Shown here: positions 31,814 through 43,813 of the stretch, piece by piece
How positions within the stretch are numbered: the stretch's first letter is position 1
Layout: each line of letters opens with the position of its first letter
From: Molossus alvarezi
Taxonomy: Eukaryota > Chordata > Mammalia > Chiroptera > Molossidae
DNA: 64,000 nt
Assembly (NCBI GenBank): GCA_037176705.1
Contig: CM073885.1
Coordinates: 159,764,290-159,828,289, forward strand
Reading direction: 5' to 3'
Program-made: the position numbers and the translations under genes
Notes under the pieces: model-generated
What the model was told of the DNA's origin: nothing
Seen by the model: only the letters and a program-made list of their open reading frames with translations
Databases searched by the model: none

Positions 31814-32060
31814 GCCCTGGCCAGTTTGGCTCAGCGGTTAGAGCGTCGGCCTGCGGTCTGGAGAGACCCAGGTTCGGTTCCCGCTAAGGGCACGTACTGT
31901 ACTTCGGTTGCAGTTTGTCCCTGGCCCTGGTTGGTCGTGCGGGTGGCAGCCACTCGATGTGTCCCTTTCACGTCGATGTTTCTCTCTCTCTCTCCCTTCC
32001 TCTCTCTCCCTCCCACTCTATCTGTACAAAAAATGGAAAAATAACCTCGGGTGAGGATAA
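31814..32060 (+). mobile_element. Ves SINE
   Basis: Full length. Duplication AAAGGCATGGCTT (31801-31813 and from 32062), exact. Opposite in orientation to its neighbour 53 bp away. Confidence 0.93.
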
Positions 32061-32082
32061 AAGGCATGGCTTTTCAAACTGA

Positions 32083-32335
32083 TAGACACAGACAACAGAA
32101 TGGTGGTTACCAGAGGGGGAGGGGATCGGAGGAGGATGAAGAGGGTAAAGGGGGTTAAATATATGGTGACAACAGGAGACTAGGCTCTGGGGTGGTGAGC
32201 ACATAATGCAATATACTGATGTCATATTGTAGAATTGTATACCTGAAACTTACATACTGTAATTAAGCAATGTTATCCCAATAAATTTAATTTTAAAACT
32301 TTTAAACAAATAAATATTAATAAATATAAAAAGAT
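32083..32335 (+). mobile_element. L1 3'-UTR fragment
   Basis: 'gaatggtggttaccagaggg', 'ttgtatacctgaaacttac' and the 'ccaataaatttaatttt' end are the 3' UTR of an older mammalian L1. Confidence 0.65.
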
Positions 32336-32381
32336 TTTAAAAATAAGATACACAATCATTAAGACTTTAAAAAATAGCTTT

Positions 32382-33384
32382 TAAAAAAAATTCTTTATTA
32401 TTGAGAGTTTATAGATGTCCCCCTTTTATGCCCTCACTGATACCCTCTACCCTGCCCCTCCCCCCACATCTTCACCTCATTGTCTGTGTCCACAGGTTAT
32501 GCATATATGGATGTATGTTTTTTGGTTAATCTCTTCCTTCCTCTGAGATTCGTCAGTCTGTTTCCTGCTTCCATGTCTCTGGATCTATTTGGTTCATCAC
32601 TTTATTATGTTCATTAGATTCTGCATATAAGTGAGATCATGTGTTACTTATCTTTTTCTGATTGTCTTATTTCACTCAGGATAATACTCTCTGGGTCCCT
32701 CCATGTCATCTCAAAGGGTAAGAGAGCTTTCCTTTTTATAGCTGCATAGCATTCCATTGTGTAAATGTACCATAGCCTTTTTATCTACTCATCTACTGAT
32801 GGGCACTTGGATTGTTTCCACATCTTAGCTATTGTAAATAGTGCTGCTATGAACATAGGGATGCAAATATTCTTTTTACTTGGTGGTTCAAGCTTCTTAG
32901 GATATAGTCCTAGCAGTGGGATCACTGGGTCAAATGGCAGTTCCACTTTTAATTTTTTTTTAATTTTTTTCTTTATTGATTTTAGAGGGAGGAAGGGAAA
33001 GGGAGAGATAGAAACATCAATGACAGAGAACATCAATTGGCCGCCTCCTGCATGCTCCCCACTGGGGGTCAGGCCCACAACCTGGACATATGCCCTGACC
33101 GAGAATCGAACCGGTGACCTCAGTGCATGGGTCAGTGCTCAACCAGTAAGCCACACCGGCCGGGCCACTTTTAATTTCTTTGGGGAGTCCATACTCTTTT
33201 CCATTGTGGCCGCACCTGTCCGCATTCCAACAAGCAGTGCACTAGGGTGCCCTTTTATCCACACCCTCATCAGCACTTTGTTGATTTGTGGATGGTGGGC
33301 AACCTGGCAGGTGTGAGGTGTCACCTTAGTTGTTTTAATTTGCATCTCTCCAATGATGAGTGATGTTGAGCACTTTTTTATATG
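32382..33384 (-). mobile_element. 5'-truncated L1, split by a SINE
   Basis: Antisense L1: 3' UTR (32382-32560) then the ORF2 C-terminal part. Minus-strand frames include [15 protein letters not shown] and, beyond the [23 protein letters not shown]. Flanking TAGCTTTT on both sides (about 32373 and 33385) may be the duplication. Dead copy. Confidence 0.8.
32956..33164 (-). mobile_element. Ves SINE, 'ccggcc' subtype, nested in L1
   Basis: Duplication CCACTTTTAATTT (32943-32955 and 33165-33177) is L1 sequence and exact. Confidence 0.92.
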
Positions 33385-33389
33385 TAGCT

Positions 33390-34252
33390 TTTGCACTGCA
33401 CCCAGGTAACAGCTAGCTCTGCCTGGAGCTCTTTTTTTTCCTTGTCTCCATGTGAAAGGTGGGTCAGGCTGAGTTCCCCAAGATCTTTGAGGAACCAGGA
33501 GAACAGTGATCTCTGTGAGTGCTTGTCTTTCTGGTTCATGGAAATTTCTGTTTTTGTTTTGTGTTTTTAAATGAATGAAGTGGCATTGAGTCCCCTAGTT
33601 CCTTACCTCTGGAAATGTTCATCTCCTTGCATTCAGAAGCAGCACTACTCACACAGGTAAGAACCAGGGCACTCAGGAGCGGGCCAGCCTCCAGCCAGGC
33701 CATGGCTTGTTTGTACTGGAGTGAGTCTCGGGCTCATGGAAGGAATTCAAGGGAGAGGAAGTGGAGAAAAGACATCCCCTTGTCCTGGTGCATAGCATTC
33801 AACTTTATTCTGAGCTGTGCAGTTAGCGCCTCCCTGCCTGTGGCTCCATCTCTTCATCTTACCCGTTTTAGGGCCTCATCCACCATAAGGACGTACCTGT
33901 AAAATTGCACCCTCTTGGCCCCACAGCCCCCTCAAACTGTGCACTTTTTCTGTTCATTACCAGAAAAGCTGCTCTGCACACTCAGTCTCCCCACACTCAC
34001 CCTGAAATTCACCCATTCATGCTCTGCTTTCTCTACCCTTTGACAATGGCACCTCCATCTCCATGACATGCTGTCTTGCTTTTGTGGCAATAGCTTCTCT
34101 TGGCTTGGCTCCTCCTGCTAGGACTGCCCTTCCTAAGTCTCCTGTGGGTCCCTCCTCTCTTTTGCTTCCCCTTGAGAGGAAGATGTGACTTAAGGTTTCA
34201 TCCCTGAATCCCCTGGAGCATCCTGTCTACACTGGGCCTTCAGTTTCTCTCA
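33390..34252. other. Intron 1, no repeat recognised
   Basis: Unique-looking, pyrimidine-rich from 33840. A frame at 33615-33902 has no recognisable domain. Confidence 0.35.
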
Positions 34253-34253
34253 G

Positions 34254-34347
34254 TCGTCGTCGTCGTCGTCGTCGTCGTTTTCTTCTTCTTCTTTCTTCTT
34301 CTTCCTCCTCCTCCCTCCTCCTCCTCCGCCTCCTCCTCCTCCTCCGT
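34254..34347. repeat. Compound trinucleotide microsatellite
   Basis: (TCG)8 at 34254-34277, then TTC-type, then TCC-type repeats to 34345, broken by single G bases at 34328 and 34346. It occupies the tail position of the SINE that follows. Confidence 0.9.
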
Positions 34348-34581
34348 TGATCCTCACCTGAGGATATTTTTCCATTGATTTTTTTAGATAGAGTGGAAGG
34401 GAGGGAGGGGGAGAGAGAGAAACATCCATGTGAGAGAGACACATCAATTGGTTGCGTCCTACATGACCCCAGTCAGGGCCAGGGATTGAACCTGCAACCC
34501 AGGGACATGCCTTTGACCGGAATCGAACCTGAGACTCTTTGGTCCGCTGGCCTCTACCTGCTGAGCCAAACCAGCCAGGGC
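34348..34581 (-). mobile_element. Ves SINE
   Basis: Head at 34581, 3' end 'cctcaggtgaggatc' at 34349-34363, then the trinucleotide tail. No clear target duplication, perhaps lost in the expansion. Confidence 0.88.
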
Positions 34582-34659
34582 CTGCTGTCTTCTCATCTGG
34601 GGATTCCCGGGTGTCATCCCCACTCCAGACCTTTCTTCTGAACTCCAACCTGTGCTTTA

Positions 34660-34950
34660 ACTGTTTGCTGGGTGTCTTCACCCATGGGAGTTCAGCACTC
34701 TCTCTCTGCCATGCCTTGGCATGGGCTACTCCTCCTGCCTAGAATGCTTTGGCCTGACTGACTCATTTTCACTCTTCCAAAAGTATCAGGCATCATCATC
34801 TTTGAGGAGCCATTTCTGGTCCCTCCATTCTCTCGCAGGTCTGTGTGGATACCTTTGCTGTTTATTCAACAAGTACTGATTGAGTGCTTTAGTATTCCAG
34901 ACACTGTTCTAGCTGCTGAGGGTACAGCAGAAAACTTTGCCCAAACACTT
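34660..34950 (-). repeat. Probable ancient L2-like fragment
   Basis: 'ccatgccttggcatgggcta', 'ctcctgcctagaatgctttg' and 'tttattcaacaagtactgat' resemble the conserved L2 3' region. Diverged. Confidence 0.4.
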
Positions 34951-35555
34951 CCACCCTATGTTGAGGTTGTGTGTACACACCCAGTCCATCTGTTTCTTCT
35001 TGAGGCCAAAGCTGCCTCTTACTCTTCTGGTCCTTGGCCAGTGTTTGCTGAGAGCAAGCCTGATTGTGCCTCTTTTCTTCCTTCTCTCCTCTCCTTTTTC
35101 TACTGTGTGTCTTTCTTCCTCCTCTCCCAAGAGCAAAAAAAGGAAATAGAACTTCATAATTATAAGATTAGCAGGATAAAATCTCATCACTGTTTCTGGT
35201 TTCCACATAGAGTTCCTTGAAGTTTTGGGGTGTGGGTGATGTAAAGTGTGAGTTGAATGCTTTCTTTGTTTGAGGAATTTGCTCAGCTGTGGCTGACAGT
35301 GAGTTCCACTCTGCTGTGTCCTTTGTGCAAAGCTGAAGAACTCGGTTTTTGAAAAAGTCACTGGGAGAAAGACATACTCTTCTTATGTCTTATTCTTGAT
35401 AGTTCCTGTGTCTTTGAACACCAAAGCATGTTGTTGGTGACAAACCCAAGGTTTAAAAATTTTGTTTTATCTTGTAATAACCATCATCCCTTTCTCCAGA
35501 AACAAAGCAACGCAACGCAACAGGGCTAGATCATTTATTTTGGGGTGAGTACTGG
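34951..35555. other. Intron 1, no repeat recognised
   Basis: Nothing recognised. Overlapping frames on both strands here (34843-35220, 35361-34909) lack domains. Confidence 0.35.
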
Positions 35556-35559
35556 TCGA

Positions 35560-35739
35560 GTTGCCAGATGAAATACAGGACAGTCAGGGTAGTGACATTT
35601 CAGATGATCCATGAATGCATTTTTCATGTAAGAATGCCCAGTTCTACATGGAATGTATTTACACTTAAAGACTATTTATTGTTCCTCTGAAATTGAAAGT
35701 CACTGCTGTCCTGCATTTTTTTTTGCTCAGTCTGACAAC
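35560..35739. repeat. Imperfect fold-back repeat, about 180 bp
   Basis: The left end GTTGCCAGATGAAATACAGG and the reverse complement of the right end (GTTGTCAGACTGAGC, then an A run, then GCAGGACAG) share most bases, so the whole unit can fold. It resembles old palindromic mammalian repeats. Family not identified. Confidence 0.5.
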
Positions 35740-35878
35740 CCTTGTCATGGCAGAAAGCAGTTGTTGGGATGAACCGGCTTTAGTTCTCATTTTTGGTCTT
35801 GGCAATGGGTCAGAGGAACACCCCCATATTTGGTGGAAACTACTGCCTTTGTCAACTTTAATATCAGCCCCACTTTTA

Positions 35879-36130
35879 TTTTTTTATTCTCATCCCACCT
35901 GAGGACATTTTGCATTTATCTTCAGATAGAGTGGGAGGGAGAGAGGGAATAAGAGAGAGAGAGAAATATTGATGTGAGAGAGACACATCAAGTGGTTGCC
36001 ACCCACACAACCCCAACCAGGTCCTGGGACAAACTGCAACTGAGGTACGTGCCCTTAGTGGAACCGAACCTGGGGCTCCCTGGTCCAGGGGCTGACACTT
36101 TAATTGCTGAGCCAAATCAGCCCGGGCTAC
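35879..36130 (-). mobile_element. Ves SINE
   Basis: Full length. Duplication CAGCCCCACTTTTA (35865-35878 and 36131-36144), exact. Confidence 0.93.
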
Positions 36131-36444
36131 CAGCCCCACTTTTAGAAGGTTTTCTTAACCCTAAGCTGGGGGAACAGTGAGGTGAAGGCACACTCACTCC
36201 TTCATTGCACCTCCTTCAACCTGGAGGTGTGACACCAGGTGTTACAATGTTGCATGTTTGGGAACATGAGATCACAGATGGCAACCATTCTTCAGTCCCT
36301 GTGGTTCCTTGCCTGTTATAGAAGTGGAAACCTGATGTGGAGATGTATTTAGTTTAGTTCAGCAATCATTCCTTAAATATTCCATTTGTAATGTAGAGAG
36401 TGGGAACCTGTCCACCTCCCAGTTTTGGGAGGAACAGAATCATT

Positions 36445-36625
36445 CCCAGTGGGGCTCAACCCGGGGTGGACATTATAATCACCTGGGAGCATTTGAAAGC
36501 CACACTGATGCGTAGGATATATCCCAGAGATTCTGATTCAGGGGTCTGGGGGGCCTGAACATGCCAGACCTGGCCAAAGCTCTCCCTCTGATTCTGGTAT
36601 TCATATGGAGTTGAGACCAGCTAGT
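36445..36625 (+). repeat. MER5A-like hAT-Charlie element
   Basis: 'gggctcaacccggggtggac', 'attataatcacctgggagc', 'cagagattctgattcagggg' and a degenerate 'gttgagacca' end follow the MER5A layout. Confidence 0.6.
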
Positions 36626-37905
36626 TTCAGCATCGTGTGTTGTCTTGAGTTATTCTCTCAGTGCCAGCGCAGAGGGGGAATGTGAGTGACAGGATCTTTG
36701 CTTACGGAGGAAACACATGCAGGTTTAATTCTGGGCCATGACTCACAGGCGGGGCTTCCAAGCTCTTCTAGGAGTGGCCCACATGATTGAAACCCACGTT
36801 CGTGCCGGCTGCATTTTAAAAATCATTGGTAAGTGGTACTGGTGAGGGTCAGACTAGACATACTGGAATGCCTCAAAATGGAGTTGAAATTTTATAGGAG
36901 TTTGACATTTTATGGGAGTGGCATTCATACTTATTTTCCATTTGTCATTAATCCATCATGCCATGCAGTTTGTTGGTGTGACTTTAGTGGTGTTAACCTG
37001 GGGTAGTTAAAGTGATGTGTGAAATGGAACATAACTAATGTAAGAACTGACTGATAGCAGCCTGTCCCAGTGACACTTGCTAATAGTTGCACCACAAGTG
37101 GTAGCGCCAGGCTGCTGAATAAACCTCTTCCCTATGCCACCTCATCAAGTGAACAAATTATCCTGCTGCTAAAAGTCTTGAGGGATGACCCCTAGGGTGG
37201 AGTGGACTGGTTTGGTGTGCAGAACTACTAAGGTGTGCAGCCCCAAGTCAGGGTGTCTCAAAGTGTCAGCAGGACCTCCTGCATCTGAGCCCTGGGATGT
37301 TGCCTAAAGATGCAGATCCCTGGGTGATGCCTCGAGCTAGTGGAAATGGATCTCTGGGCGAGGGCCTCTGAATCCAGTAACTAAGCCCTGGGCTGGATAC
37401 TGGGGCCAAGGGGTTAATCTGAGCAGCATTTTAACAGTGGCAGACTCTGAAGTCAACTGGGGTAGAGACCGACCTTCTTGGTTATTATTTTATTTTTATT
37501 TTTACGGAATCCCCTCTGTTTGAGGCTCTGGGGTCTCACCTCTTCACCTTTGCAGAAGGGGCCCTTTGTGATGTGCCTGAGGACGTCATGGGCATCTTCA
37601 GAAGTACCTGGTCTCTCTTGAGTTGTCTCTGGCTCTGCCTAGTGGCTGATGCCTTGGGCACAGCTTGACTTTCTGCTCTGGGTGCAGTGGTATCACGTTT
37701 CCTTCTTTCATACTTTCTTCCTGTTGCTTTGAAGGCAGATTGAGTTTTTTGTTTAAACTATGAGCAGAGTCTTCCACATTTAACTCATAAGTAATTCCAT
37801 GTATCTTATCATAAATCTTCATTAATGCATAGCCGAGCTAAAAACAGAACAGTGGCAGTTGCCTGCAATTGAAAAAAGTAAGGAGACTTGAATAAAGTTT
37901 TTAAA
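36626..37905. other. Intron 1, mostly unique
   Basis: A MER5-like stretch may be present at about 37250-37405 ('ggtgtctcaaagtgtcagca', 'ctctgaatccagtaactaag'). The rest is unrecognised. Confidence 0.4.
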
Positions 37906-37920
37906 ATGTATCTTGTGACT

Positions 37921-38155
37921 CCCTGGCCATTTTGGCTCAGCAGTTAGAGCGGGGGCCCATGGACCAAAGAGTCTTGCATTCGATTCCGGTCAAGGGCATA
38001 TACCTTGGTTGCAGTTCGTCCCTGGCCCTGGTAAGGGTCCTGCGGGAGGCAGCCAATTGATGTGTCTCTGTTATGTCTATGTTTCTCTCTCTCTCTCTCT
38101 CCATCTGAAGATAAATGACAAAATACCCTCAGGTGAGAATTAAAAAAAAAAAAAG
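37921..38155 (+). mobile_element. Ves SINE
   Basis: From ccctggccattttggctcag to a run of A. Duplication ATCTTGTGA on both sides (37910-37918 and from 38158). Confidence 0.9.
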
Positions 38156-38609
38156 GCATCTTGTGAAGCCTCTTTATTTTTTTGCTAATTTGGATTTTAT
38201 GGTGATTTAGAGAATGGCCTGTAAAGTATATCCTTATGTCAGCTGAAAACAGGATTTTTTACACAGATTAGTAGTGCAAACCGGCAGTTCTCAGATAGGA
38301 CTTTTTGTGAGCTAAGCAGAAGTGTTTTGATATCAAAAATGGAATATTTGGGGACTTTCCACAATTTGTACTACAAAATATCATAGTTTAAAATTTTCCC
38401 TTCATTAAACTTTTCTAGTCCATCCATGCTGCTTGTCTCTGTTAGGACTTTCTATAAGATGAATTCTGTCTGTCACCCAGCCTGTAAACTTATTTTAAGC
38501 TTGACACACCCAGACCTCAGTGCAATTTTACCAGCACTTCTAGGTGTTCTGCCGCCTGAAAAGTTTGCAACCTACTGGCGTAAGCAGAACTGCACATTGA
38601 AAAGCATTG
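38156..38609. other. Intron 1, no repeat recognised
   Basis: Nothing recognised. Confidence 0.35.
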
Positions 38610-38619
38610 GACTTTATTT

Positions 38620-38885
38620 ATTTATATATATATGTATGTATGTATGTATGTTAATACTTACCGGAGGATATTTTTTCCATTGATTTTTAGAGAGAGCGTA
38701 AAGGAGGAAGGGAGCGGGGAGAGAGAGAGAAACAGACAGATCGATTGGCTGCCTCCCGTACGCGCCCAACTGGGGCCTGGGATCAAACCTGCAACCCAGA
38801 TATGTGCCCTTGACTGGGAATCAAACCTGTGACCCTTTGGTGTGCAGAGCTAATGCTCTAACCATGGAGCACACTGACTAGGGCA
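38620..38885 (-). mobile_element. Ves SINE with TATG-repeat tail
   Basis: Head at 38885, 3' end near 38655, then a TATA/TATG microsatellite as tail (38622-38652). Duplication GACTTTATTT (38610-38619 and 38886-38895). Confidence 0.88.
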
Positions 38886-38895
38886 GACTTTATTT

Positions 38896-40364
38896 TTGAG
38901 GGACTTTATTTAATCTGAAAATATGGGTATGGCTATGAATTACACTTCACCCCACTTCTCATCTCACAGCCTTTCCTTGTTATTCTAGCCCCATTCTCAA
39001 CTGCCACCTCCTCTGAATGGCATCCTCTGTGGGCTCAGCACTTGGGACAAACCTCCATTATGTCGCTTCCATGTTTAACAGGTCGGTGCCCCTTGCTGCT
39101 CAGTTCCCACTGTCCAGATATACTCACTGTCTAGACTGTGGAAACGTTTATCCTAAATTCACTGTCCAGACTGAGAGCCCATGTATTGCATATACCATCG
39201 TGTACACAGTCTGTGTGAGAGGCTGCCAAGTGGGCTGCCAGTCCTAGCCATTCTCGTGATGGGATATCGACTCATGGTGTTTGTGCCAGTCACCTGGGTG
39301 ATTTGCTGGTTGCTTGCATGTGGGGGTGAGGACGAGGCCAAGGATGGGCACTAACATGGGCAGCAGGCCTTTGGCACGGAAGGCTCAGTATTTGCAGTTC
39401 AGTTCAGACTGAGCCCAAAATTCTGCAATACATAAGACTTTATAATGTTATAATGTTATTGCAGCAGGAAGTTCAGTATTGTGGGCCATGCACCTGGTGT
39501 GCGAGGGAAACCTTCATAGTTACAAGGGAGGCCAGTGACTCTCCTTGGCCCTGTCAGCGTCCTCTGTCCTCTGTGGCCTTTGCAGCAGCACAGTCCCTTC
39601 CTGCCTCTTCTTAAAAATTAACTCTGCGTATCTAGGGGCAGTAGTGATACAAATGAATGAGTGCGTGAGTGAGTACATGGCGAGGAGGAGACAAATCTAC
39701 ACAGCAGAGTTCCAAATAACTGATGTCAACACTCTGCCCTCTTGGAGGGGGAACAGAGTCCCCACCCCTGAAGTGTGTGCCTTGCATAGGGAACTTCCTT
39801 TCAAAGAGGACAGTGTGGGAAGGGGGCAGAGTTACTACAGCAGAGAAACTTGACAAACAGGCAGGTGCCCAAGGTCAACACCAGCAGTAAAAGCCATGCT
39901 GAAAGTGTGTACCCTTGTTATGACGTGATGAGAATGGCACTCTCCCTTTGTAGTCTTCCTCCCCAAACCCATGACCTAGTTTAACCGTGAGGAAAATACC
40001 AGAAAATACCTGACCAGCACTCTTCAAACCTGTCGAAGTCACCAAGAAGGGAAGTCTGAGAAACCCTCCCAGCCAAGAGGAGACTGTGGAAACATGGCAG
40101 TGAAATGTGATGTGGTGCCCTGGAGGGGATTCTGGGACAGGAAAAGGACATCAGGAAAAAACTAAGGAAATCTGAATAAAGTATGGGCTGTAGTTAATAG
40201 TAATGCATTGATATTGGTTTATTAATTGGAACAAATGTATACTTCTACTATAAGATATTAATATTAGGGAAACTGGGTGAGAGGTATATGGGAACTCTAG
40301 ATACTACCTTTAGTTTTTCAGTAAATCTAAAACTCTTCTAAAACTAAGTGTTTATTACAAAATA
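38896..40364. other. Intron 1, no repeat recognised
   Basis: Unique-looking. Nothing recognised apart from a short direct repeat of ataatgtt near 39441-39458. Confidence 0.35.
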
Positions 40365-40377
40365 AAATACAAGTGTT

Positions 40378-40580
40378 TTTTAAATATTTTTCTTGATTGA
40401 TTTTAGAGAGAGAGGAAGGGAGAGACAGAGTGATAGAAACATCAATTAGCCGCCTCCTGCATGCCCCCCACTGGGGATCGAGCCCACAACCTGGGTATGT
40501 GCCCTGACTGGGAATCGAACTGGGACCTCTCAGTCCATGGGACGACAATGCTCAATCCACTGAGCCACACCGGCTGGGCT
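40378..40580 (-). mobile_element. Ves SINE, 'ccggcc' subtype
   Basis: Duplication AAATACAAGT followed by T (from 40365 and from 40582). Confidence 0.9.
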
Positions 40581-40682
40581 CAAATACAAGTTTTGTAGGA
40601 GAAAATAAATGCCATCTTTGAATCTGGTGCTCTTAATACTATCAGAATATATTCCTCATAGATGTCATTGGTCTCCTTTATT

Positions 40683-40707
40683 TATTTTATTTTTTGATTT
40701 GATTATT

Positions 40708-40744
<37 letters not shown>

Positions 40745-41665
40745 ACCTTTATTGTTGAAAGTATTACAGATGTCCCCTCTTTTATCCCCCAGTAACCCCC
40801 TTCTCCCCACTCCCACCCCCCTCCTGCCTTCCCCACATTTTTTTTATTGTTTGTGCCCACTGGTTATGCCTATATGCATATAAGTTCTTTGGTTTATCTC
40901 TTCCTGCCCTCAACCCCCTTCCTTCTGAGGTTTGTCAGTCTGCTCCCTTCTTCCATGTCTCTGGATCTTCAGCATATTTTGTTCATTATGTTTCATAAAT
41001 AAGTGAAATCATGTGGTACTTGTCTTTCTCTGACTGGCTTATGTCGCTTAGCATAATACTCTCCAGGTCCATGTCGTCTCAAAGGGTAAGAGATTTTTCT
41101 TTCTTACAGTTACATAGTATTCCACTGTGTAAATGTACCACAGCTTTTTTTTTTTTTAATTCTCACCCGAGGACATTTTTTGATATTTTGTTCAGGTAGA
41201 GTGGGAGGGAGGGAGGGAGAGAGAGAGAGAGAGAAAGACATGGACGCGAAAGGGACACATTGAGTGGTTGCCACCCACATGACCCAACCAGGGCTGGGGA
41301 CAAACTGCAACTGAGGTACGTGCCCTTAGCGGGAACCGAACCCGGGTCTCTGCAGACCGTAGGCCAACGCTCTAACCGCTGAGCCAAACTGGCCAGTGCT
41401 ACCACAGCTTTTTTATCCACATCTTAGCAATTGTAAATAGTGCTGCTGTGAACATGGGGGTACATATATTCTTTGTGATTGGTGTTTCAGGCTTCTTAGC
41501 ATATATTCCTAGAAGTGGGATCACTGGGTCAAATGGCAGTTTCATTTTTAATTTTTTGAGGAAACACAATGTTGTTTTCCATAGTGGTTGCACCAGTCTG
41601 CATTCCCATCAGCAGTGTATTAGAGTCTTCTTTTCTCTACACCCTCGCCAGCACTTGTTGTTTGA
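40683..41665 (-). mobile_element. 5'-truncated L1, split by a SINE
   Basis: Begins with an expanded TTTA tail (about 40706-40742), then L1 3' UTR and the end of ORF2 (minus frame [19 protein letters not shown]). Exact duplication GTCTCCTTTATT (40671-40682 and 41666-41677). Next to the nested SINE about 30 bp of ORF2 is missing compared with the copy at 55465. Confidence 0.85.
41151..41399 (-). mobile_element. Ves SINE nested in L1
   Basis: Duplication TACCACAGCTTTTTT (41136-41150 and from 41400), exact L1 sequence. Confidence 0.92.
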
Positions 41666-41677
41666 GTCTCCTTTATT

Positions 41678-42480
41678 CTAATTTCAGATAAAATGTATAT
41701 AAAGCTTTAGGTCTGTATTGTGAATTTATTTATTTATGGGAATTAACAAGTGTACTAAAGGCAAAACAGATCACTTATCATGACAGCAGAAGCAAAAGCA
41801 GTATCATAAATAATGACTTTGCTACTTGCCGTTTCCTTTATTAATTGGCATTCATTTTTATGTCTGACATACACATCGTAAGTATTGTTTATTTTTATAC
41901 CTAATATGTGAGCATACAAAATAGTATCTTTTCTCCTGAACTGCTCCAGATTTGAATTAGAACAAGATGAAATTCTGCTAGTGTTTGGAGAGAGACCAGT
42001 TTTAAGAATACAGAACTATTAACATTTCTCCTGTACTAAGTTTAATTTTTGAACCTGTGCAATCCAGGTGAGCACTTGGTTTCTATAGCTCTGAAATGTT
42101 CATGAGTAGATCCTACTCATCTGAACAGACCCCAGGATCAACTCCAAAGTGAGTATCTCAATGCGACCGTTTAATTGAACTATTTGTGTGGTATGCCTGC
42201 CAAGAAGAGTGTTTTCTTTTTTAAGTAAAAGTTTATTTGAAACCATGATAAGTAAACCATAACCTTGAAAGGTGTTTTTTTTCCTACTTCCATTGAAAGT
42301 GCTGGGCCCCCACCCCCACTCCCCACCCCTGCCATTTTCCAAAGGCCTTTGATGTATTTAAACAAAAGATAAACTTTGGTACCCTGTTCAGTTGAAGCCA
42401 CCAGAAAGTGATCCACTGATAAGAACTAGGCCTTAGGAAAAGCAGGAAAGTAAGTGGTTCTAGTATGGAGCTACAGAAGG
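41678..42480. other. Intron 1, no repeat recognised
   Basis: Nothing recognised. Confidence 0.35.
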
Positions 42481-42483
42481 AAA

Positions 42484-42618
42484 AGAAACATCAATTTCTT
42501 GTTCCACTTATTTTTGCATTCATTGGTGGATGCTTGTGTGTGCCCTGACCGGAGATTGAATCTGCAACCTTGGTGTATCAGGACGACGCTTCAACCAACT
42601 GAGCTGCCTGGCCAGGGC
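42484..42618 (-). mobile_element. Older bat tRNA-derived SINE
   Basis: Head gccctggccaggcagctcag (reversed from 42618), a B-box-like region, then 'atgaatgcaaaaataagtgg' and 'gatgtttctttt'. This subtype with the 'aatgaatgca' middle differs from the common Ves copies. Confidence 0.75.
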
Positions 42619-43590
42619 CTCATTCACTCACATTTCTTCCTTTGGAGTTCATCCAGTTATTTATACTCTGACTCCTTGAAACATAAACCTGAATTTTTTT
42701 TGTATAGAGACTGCATCAAGGAATCTCATCAAAGGAACTGTAGCTTATCAGATAACTTTGGGTTATCGTAACAGATGAAAAGTGAATTTATTAATAGTCA
42801 CAGTGTTAAGTATGTCACATGTCACTTGTCACTTTAAACACTATCCTGTCCCTCTGTTTACTCGCAGAGCCCTGGTTTTGTTTGCAGGTCAGGGTAGGTG
42901 GTTTTAGGACCAGAGCTGCCTGAGCACAGGACCCAGTGGGGGTGTGAGAGCACATCTCGTCCCCTCTGCTAGAAGCTCCTGAGAAGCTCACACTCCCTGA
43001 CAAGTGCAGGAGGAGCTGGGCTGCCTTCTCCCTTCCTTTCTGCTTGGACACTATGGTGATGATACGTGCTCCAGCTGGGAGACTTGTGACCAGGAAGTGA
43101 CAAAAAGCCAGTGTGCTGAGGATGGCTCAACAAACCCCTGCAAAGAACCCCATGTTTTGATGACACCCTAAGCCCTGGGCCTGGCCAGCAACTGCTGCCT
43201 CCTGACTTCTTGTTTTTTGAGAAATATAAATCCCTGTTCGTTTTCTACTACTTGCAGCCAGACTGCTGCTGCCGTGTTATCCCAGTTCTACCAGGGAGAA
43301 AAGGAAGACTTCGAGTTGTCAAGCAGCTTTCCCAGGGTTGTCTGACTCACTGGCAGAGCTGGGACTCTAGTGTAGCTCCAGCTCCCGTGTCCTTTGTGCT
43401 TGACCACTGATGAGTGCTGTTCCTCCAGGACGGGACTTTGAACCTTTTCAAAGATAGGTGTATTTGGAGCAAAACTGACCGTACAGCCAGCTGTTCCCAG
43501 AGCACTTGTGGCAGCTTCAGGAAATTTATTCTGGAACCTGAACTCTCCCCTGTCCAGGGCTGTAGCTTCAACTCATCCAGCTGATTAATA
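42619..43590. other. Intron 1, possible MIR fragment
   Basis: A MIR-like core ('gcagctttcccagggttg', 'tggcagagctgggactctag') lies at about 43290-43435. The rest is unrecognised. Confidence 0.4.
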
Positions 43591-43596
43591 TTCTGC

Positions 43597-43780
43597 TAGT
43601 ACACTAAACTAGCCTGCTCCGGCTGCTATAACAAAATCCTGTCACTGAGTGGCTTAAACAACAGAACTTTACCTCTCACAGCTCTGGAGGCTGGAAGTCC
43701 AAGATTAAGGGGCTGGTTGATTCCACTTGTAAACAGTCTTTTCTCTGTGTCTTCACGTGGCGGGGGTAGTGAGGTGGAGA

Positions 43781-43813
<33 letters not shown>

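Noticed and set aside
34250..34681. Frame with an acidic poly-Asp/Glu tail
   Set aside because: Translation of the trinucleotide microsatellite and a SINE.
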